Source: Desulfosporosinus youngiae DSM 17734
Lineage (GTDB): Bacteria; Bacillota; Desulfitobacteriia; Desulfitobacteriales; Desulfitobacteriaceae
Assembly (NCBI RefSeq): GCF_000244895.1
Contig: NZ_CM001441.1
Coordinates: 4,182,198 to 4,246,197 of the forward strand
Reading direction: 5' to 3'
DNA: 64,000 nucleotides
Below, piece by piece: positions 59,901-64,000 of this stretch; position 1 is the stretch's first letter, and every line of letters starts with the position of its first letter. Under the pieces are notes generated by a model. That model was not told where the DNA came from. It was given only the letters and a program-made list of their open reading frames with translations, and searched no databases. A program made the translations under genes and the position numbers.

Positions 59901-60950
59901 TTATTTAAATTTTTCCGGATAAAAGCCTTTGGCAAGCTCCTCGATGCAATCAGCGTTGCGGATGCCGGGCAAAACGTCATTAAAGCTGACAACGACAAAT
60001 TGATCATTGACTACCGCAGGCAGTTCGGCAAAAAGAGGGTTATTTTTAAAGGCGGCAATTTTATCCTCGGCACTGGTCTCCCCATAATCGATAATGATAA
60101 CAATTTCCGGCTTGCTGTTGACGATTTTTTCCTTATTGGCAAACAGCCAGTTTTTATTAGTGTCAAAAAAAATGTTTTTCCCGCCGGCCAGCTCGATTAT
60201 GTTGGTAATAAGCGCCGGGCCTGCTGTAAAGATCATGCCTTCTTCTTCGGAATCGTAGACAAACACAGGGATTGGTTTTTCAATCTCCCCTAGTTTATCC
60301 TGGGTCCTGCCAATCTTTTCCGACATGTTCTGTACTAATTCATGAGCCTGAGTTTCGACGGCAAAGATCCGCCCTATGGTCAAAATTTCTTCATACACAT
60401 CATCCATCCCGGCATTGAGCATATCGGTAGGCTTGCTTATAAAGGTGGTAATGCCGGTTTTAGTGATATTATCCAGGGATGTAATATTGCCGGCGTTTCC
60501 CACCGAGAAGGATGTGCCGTAAATAAAGTCCGGGTTTGTACCCACAACCGCTTCAAAGGAAGGGTAGTTGTGACCCCGGATAAGTTTTCCCTCCAGGCGG
60601 TTTAAGGAATTATAAGCGTCCTGAAATTGGGGTAAAATATCAACCTCACTGACACCCGGCGCCACACCGACAATTTTATCCTTTAGGCCAAGAGCCATAA
60701 GAATTTCGGTATTTGGCGTGGAAACAGCAAAAACCGCTTGCGGCACTTTTTCAATAGCAAGCTGCCGGTTATAGTTCTGAATAACAAACGGCTTAAAATC
60801 TGCTGTTTGGCTAGCTTGAGAAGATGTCCTTTTATCGGTTTCGGATTTATTTGCCTGTTCATTCGAGGGGCTTCGGCCGCAAGCAGAAATCGAAAAAACA
60901 AGCAGCGCCACCAATAATAACGTCATAATAGAATTCATCTCTTTTTTCAC
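59901..60950 (-). CDS. FecB/BtuF-like binding lipoprotein, copy 2 (riboswitch-proximal)
   Basis: 349 residues. Signal peptide with lipobox ISACG, then the same binding domain as copy 1 (KVPQAVFAVSTPNTEILMAL, RLEGKLIRGHNYPSFEAVVG, EEEGMIFTAGPALITNIIELAGGKN). GTG start with GGGGAGGT upstream. It is the first gene after the cobalamin riboswitch and its terminator. Divergence between the copies suggests related but distinct ligands. Confidence 0.9.
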   Translation of the reverse strand: MKKEMNSIMTLLLVALLVFSISACGRSPSNEQANKSETDKRTSSQASQTADFKPFVIQNYNRQLAIEKVPQAVFAVSTPNTEILMALGLKDKIVGVAPGVSEVDILPQFQDAYNSLNRLEGKLIRGHNYPSFEAVVGTNPDFIYGTSFSVGNAGNITSLDNITKTGITTFISKPTDMLNAGMDDVYEEILTIGRIFAVETQAHELVQNMSEKIGRTQDKLGEIEKPIPVFVYDSEEEGMIFTAGPALITNIIELAGGKNIFFDTNKNWLFANKEKIVNSKPEIVIIIDYGETSAEDKIAAFKNNPLFAELPAVVNDQFVVVSFNDVLPGIRNADCIEELAKGFYPEKFK

Positions 60951-61030
60951 AATAAGACCTCCCCAATTTATACGAGCATTTGAGTTAGAATAACCTCACT
61001 TATTGGACGATGGGATAAAAGCCGGAAAAC

Positions 61031-61063
61031 AGAAAAAACTCTTTGCCCTCACGAGCAAAGAGT
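61031..61063 (-). terminator. Riboswitch expression-platform terminator
   Basis: ACTCTTTGC / GCAAAGAGT stem with a short loop, followed by TTTTTT on the minus strand. It lies between the cobalamin aptamer and the first lipoprotein gene, so ligand binding should cause premature termination. Confidence 0.75.
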
Positions 61064-61114
61064 CAGAAAATACAGCTATCACCTCCTAACATCCCGTAGG
61101 TATTTACAGTGGTC

Positions 61115-61280
61115 GGCATAAGCAGGTTTCCTGGCTCAAGATCCTTATCCATTCACGTCTTCCCGGGCGCAGCCCAGTGACAATCTATGAATCGACTCCC
61201 TTATACAGTGGCGGGTACCGCGTCAGCTTATCTGACTTCCCTTTTCAATCCTTGCCCTCGAGCAAAGATCACTTATCGCC
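61115..61280 (-). ncRNA. Cobalamin riboswitch controlling the FecBCD/ABC operon
   Basis: Minus-strand order: P1 5' arm GGCGATAA, AAAAGGGAAGTCAG, CGCGGTACCCGCCACTGT, GTCACTGGGCTGCG, CCCGGGAAGACGTG, B12 box AGCCAGGAAACCTGCTTA, and P1 3' arm TTATGCC. All hallmark elements are intact. It shares its conserved blocks with the disrupted copy at 30643-30835. Confidence 0.92.
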
Positions 61281-61458
61281 AATATTCGATTTTTTTCATT
61301 ATAGCACGTCTGCAGCAGCCCGCTTATGATTTCATAATATTTCACAAATCTAAGACTATATAGGATACCTGTTACCGTTGTCTTTTAAATTATGATAAAT
61401 TATGCTGTTATAATAGATTCACAGAGACTTAGGTTTTGGGCAAGGAGTGTGCGAGAAA

Positions 61459-62157
61459 ATGGGTGCCATGATTATGATTGTTGATGATAGCAAGGATATC
61501 CGTGAAGTCGTTGAAGTCCTGCTGGGCAGTGAGGGTTATCAAGTTATCCCTGCCGACAGCGGCGAAATGGCTCTCAACTTGCTGAAAACTCATCAAGCCA
61601 TTGATTTAATCATATTGGATATTATGATGCCGGGTAAATCCGGTTTTGAAACCTGCCGGGAAATCAGAGAAATGACCACTGCACCGGTTTTGTTTTTATC
61701 CGCCAAAACCCATATTGAGGATAAGGAAACCGGCCTTACTATCGGAGGAGATGATTACCTGTCAAAACCCTTTTCACCCGTTGAGCTGGTTGCCCGGGTA
61801 AAAGCTCTGCTGCGCAGATATGCTATTTATCAGGGCAAAGATCATAATTTCAGCTCAGATGTGATACGAATCCGGGAATTGTCTATTCATCCGTCATCGG
61901 GTGAGGTGATACTTTCGGATGAACCTATTTCCTTGCGCTATATGGAATACCGCCTGCTGGTACAGTTGGCCTCCCACAGAGGCAAAATATTCTCCGCCCA
62001 GGAACTGTATGAAACCATCTGGGAGGAGCCTTTTTTGCCGCTCTCCAATAATACGGTAGTGGCTCATATCAAGAACCTTCGCCAAAAAATCGAAAAAGAC
62101 CCCAAGAATCCCAAGTATATCCTCACAGTTTGGGGAAGGGGGTATCAGATTGTTTAA
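61459..62157 (+). CDS. OmpR-family response regulator
   Basis: About 232 residues. Receiver domain with acidic pocket (IVDDS), phosphorylation Asp in LIILDIMMPGKSG and Lys in DYLSKPFSP; C-terminal winged helix (ISLRYMEYRLLVQLAS, NNTVVAHIKNLRQKIEKDP, ILTVWGRGYQIV). ATG 61459 is chosen because AAGGAG lies about 11 bases upstream; the longer GTG start at 61447 nearly touches it. A TATAAT at about 61408 may be the -10. It overlaps the kinase start and forms a two-component pair divergent from the cobalamin-controlled operon. Confidence 0.9.
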   Translation: MGAMIMIVDDSKDIREVVEVLLGSEGYQVIPADSGEMALNLLKTHQAIDLIILDIMMPGKSGFETCREIREMTTAPVLFLSAKTHIEDKETGLTIGGDDYLSKPFSPVELVARVKALLRRYAIYQGKDHNFSSDVIRIRELSIHPSSGEVILSDEPISLRYMEYRLLVQLASHRGKIFSAQELYETIWEEPFLPLSNNTVVAHIKNLRQKIEKDPKNPKYILTVWGRGYQIV

Positions 62158-64000
62158 AAAGCTGCTTGTAAGAAGGCTGATACTATCTGTTGTCCTGGCC
62201 TTTGTCTGTGCCGGAACTGTTTTTGCCTTGCTTCAACAAGTATCTTCTTACAAGATAGAAGCTAAGTATAAGAATGGGGACTATCTGGAACAAAGAATGG
62301 AGAAAGAGGCAGCCGCTTTCCAACACTATATCACGGAAAATGATCTTGCCATCCATGACTTTCCTATGATTTCGAAATGGCTGGATACCACTAAGATCAC
62401 GACCATTTCCCTGTACTATGATAATCGGATCATTTTTAATTCCGGGATCCCTTACATGGAGGAAACCCTCAGCTCGGGTATCCCCCATCAGCCTTTGCCG
62501 TGGGAAAAACTATATCCGATCCATTTCAAGGATGCCGACGTGTTACTGAGTTTATCCCTTGATTTAAAGCATTATGATTATGATATTGCCCTGCTCTTTA
62601 GTTTAGCCACATTCTTTGCTGTTTTTTTGGGAATCGTACTATTTTTCGTTCATGGCAAAACATCCTACCTCTTGCAATTAGAGCAGCAGGTTTTGCTGAT
62701 GCAGGGCGGAAAGCTGGACATAACCATCCCTCTGAAAGGAAAGGATGAAATCACCTCTTTAGCCGAAAATATCGATGGCATGCGTCAGGCTTTTATTAAG
62801 CAAAAACAGGCTCAGGAAGCCCGGCAACGATTTTCGGCTGCTATGTCCCATGATATTCGCACGCCATTAGCGGCCCTCATTGGTTATCTTGATATTATTG
62901 TGAACAAGCGCACCTCCGATGAACAGCGTTTGCAGCAATTTTTGGCCAAAAGCGTGGAAAAGGCCAATCAACTGAAAAGTCTCACAGATCATCTTTTTGA
63001 TTATTTCGTTGCTTCCGAACAGCAGCCGAAAGAAGCGGCTGAGAATCTCAGCCGCACTGATTTTGAAAAACTGATTTTTGACGGGATTTTCTTGCTTGAA
63101 TCCAGCGGATTTACGGTAAATATAACTCTGACTCACCTTCAGTATTATCTGAAGATACCCAAACACGCCCTGCAGCGGGTGCTTGATAATATGTTTTCAA
63201 ATATCCTGAAATATGCGGCGGCGGATAAACCTGTTATGATCAAAATGGAATTAGCCAAGGAGATTCTGACCTTATGCTTAAAAAATGAAGCCAAGACAGA
63301 TGCCGGGCCTTCCGCAGACACCGGCATGGGTCTTAAAAACACACGGGCTATTGTGGAACGCTATCGCGGCAGGATGACCCAAAGCAAGGTTGAAAATGAC
63401 TACTCAATTGAGCTTTCCATCCCTGTGGAAATGCCGAAAGCCGTTTTTGCAGTGCAGACTACGAATATTGAAACCCTCATCGCCCTTGGTTTGCAAGAGA
63501 AAATTGTGGGTGTGGCTCCGGGTCACGAGGCTGACTTTTTACCTGAACACCGGAAAATTTATAATTCATTAAACCGCTTAGAGGGTAAGCTTATCCGGGG
63601 TCACCGCTATCCTTCCTTTGAAGCTGTTGTTGGCACAAAACCGGACTTTATTTACGGCACATCCTTCTCATTAGACACCACCGGAATTATTTCCCTATTG
63701 AAAAATGTTGATAAGACCAGCATTGCTACTTATGTAAACAAGCCCACTGATCTGCTCAACGCCAAGCTGGAGGATGTTTATGACGAAATCTTGACTTTAG
63801 GCCGGATCTTTAATGTGGAGGACCGGGCTGATAAATTAGTGCAAACTATGTCGGCAAAAATCAGGGCGGTGCGGGACAAATCAGGCGGCATGGAAGAGCT
63901 TCTGCCTGTGTTTGTCTTTGATACTGAAGAAGCAGGAATGATCTTTACGGCAGGCGCCGCCCTTCTTTCCAGCCTGATCCAACTGGCCGGCGGAAAGAAT
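62150..64000 (+). CDS. Sensor histidine kinase fused in frame to a FecB/BtuF-like binding domain (open at window end)
   Basis: From TTG 62150, overlapping the regulator gene, one frame runs without a stop to base 64000. Residues ~8-29 are TM1, ~30-145 an external loop, ~146-170 TM2, then a linker. HisKA has H in SAAMSHDIRTPLAAL (about residue 234). HATPase follows with an N-box (VLDNMFSNILKYAA), a compact GMGLKNTRAIVERYRG box and the usual end YSIELSIPV (about 425). The next residues are EMPKAVFAVQTTNIETLIAL, i.e. the binding-protein domain of the neighbouring lipoproteins, continuing to AGGKN at the edge. That domain lacks signal peptide and lipobox and would lie in the cytoplasm. It may be a real sensor fusion or a deletion product. 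Confidence 0.85.
   Translation, partial: MFKKLLVRRLILSVVLAFVCAGTVFALLQQVSSYKIEAKYKNGDYLEQRMEKEAAAFQHYITENDLAIHDFPMISKWLDTTKITTISLYYDNRIIFNSGIPYMEETLSSGIPHQPLPWEKLYPIHFKDADVLLSLSLDLKHYDYDIALLFSLATFFAVFLGIVLFFVHGKTSYLLQLEQQVLLMQGGKLDITIPLKGKDEITSLAENIDGMRQAFIKQKQAQEARQRFSAAMSHDIRTPLAALIGYLDIIVNKRTSDEQRLQQFLAKSVEKANQLKSLTDHLFDYFVASEQQPKEAAENLSRTDFEKLIFDGIFLLESSGFTVNITLTHLQYYLKIPKHALQRVLDNMFSNILKYAAADKPVMIKMELAKEILTLCLKNEAKTDAGPSADTGMGLKNTRAIVERYRGRMTQSKVENDYSIELSIPVEMPKAVFAVQTTNIETLIALGLQEKIVGVAPGHEADFLPEHRKIYNSLNRLEGKLIRGHRYPSFEAVVGTKPDFIYGTSFSLDTTGIISLLKNVDKTSIATYVNKPTDLLNAKLEDVYDEILTLGRIFNVEDRADKLVQTMSAKIRAVRDKSGGMEELLPVFVFDTEEAGMIFTAGAALLSSLIQLAGGKN

Overview
The window looks like chromosomal DNA of an anaerobic, low-to-mid-GC Firmicute of the Desulfitobacterium/Desulfosporosinus type. 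That assignment is inference from gene content: a corrinoid-dependent methyltransferase cluster with a RACo-type activator, two cobalamin riboswitches, a CbiQ/CbiO cobalt transporter and strong AGGAGG ribosome binding sites. No rRNA, tRNA or CRISPR array was seen.

Layout. 1-1640: a 7TM-PAS-GGDEF regulator split by a -1 frameshift at an A-AAA-AAG heptamer. 1.7-2.8 kb: an orphan membrane-anchored protein and a decayed histidine kinase. 2.85-9.9 kb: a MerR regulator and a purine-nucleoside uptake operon (two permeases, ATPase, BMP lipoprotein, 8-oxoguanine-deaminase-like amidohydrolase), read from a promoter with MerR-type 19-bp spacing. 10-15.7 kb: housekeeping and transport genes (YczE-like, NapH-like ferredoxin, CsaA, DMT and Bcr/CflA exporters, an XRE pair). 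15.8-23.5 kb: one long minus-strand operon for corrinoid methyl transfer (activation-domain protein, RACo, GntR regulator, two corrinoid proteins, DUF1638, MtrH/MtgA-like and UroD-like methyltransferases, a 46-aa protein), with a GntR-type operator just after its promoter. 23.6-25.9 kb: a P1B ATPase plus a His-rich peptide behind a CsoR-like operator. 26-30.9 kb: cbiQ-cbiO, whose cobalamin riboswitch has been cut off by a complete 2.8-kb IS66 element.

32.4-52.4 kb is an accessory region of small, unrelated genes (GNAT, VOC, MazEF, Fic/Doc, ParE/YefM remnant, pentapeptide, FAIM1-like, orphan sigma-region-4, small membrane proteins), mostly on the minus strand. They are separated by a recurring imperfect palindrome with ATAAC/GTTAT outer arms and ATTCCCGA/TCGGGAAT inner arms around a conserved centre. 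This is the architecture of integron attC sites, without an integrase in view. Several genes here are truncated or frameshifted, and a group II intron remnant is present.

52.4-61.3 kb: a cobalamin-riboswitch operon with two tandem duplicated FecB/BtuF-like lipoproteins, two ABC exporter half-subunits, a FecCD permease, an ATPase and a SAM methyltransferase. Divergent from it (61.4-64 kb) is a response regulator and a histidine kinase whose reading frame runs without a stop into a third copy of the same binding-protein domain. The kinase is open at the window edge. The kinase-binding-protein fusion, the riboswitch-IS66 disruption and the cassette-like array are the most unusual observations.
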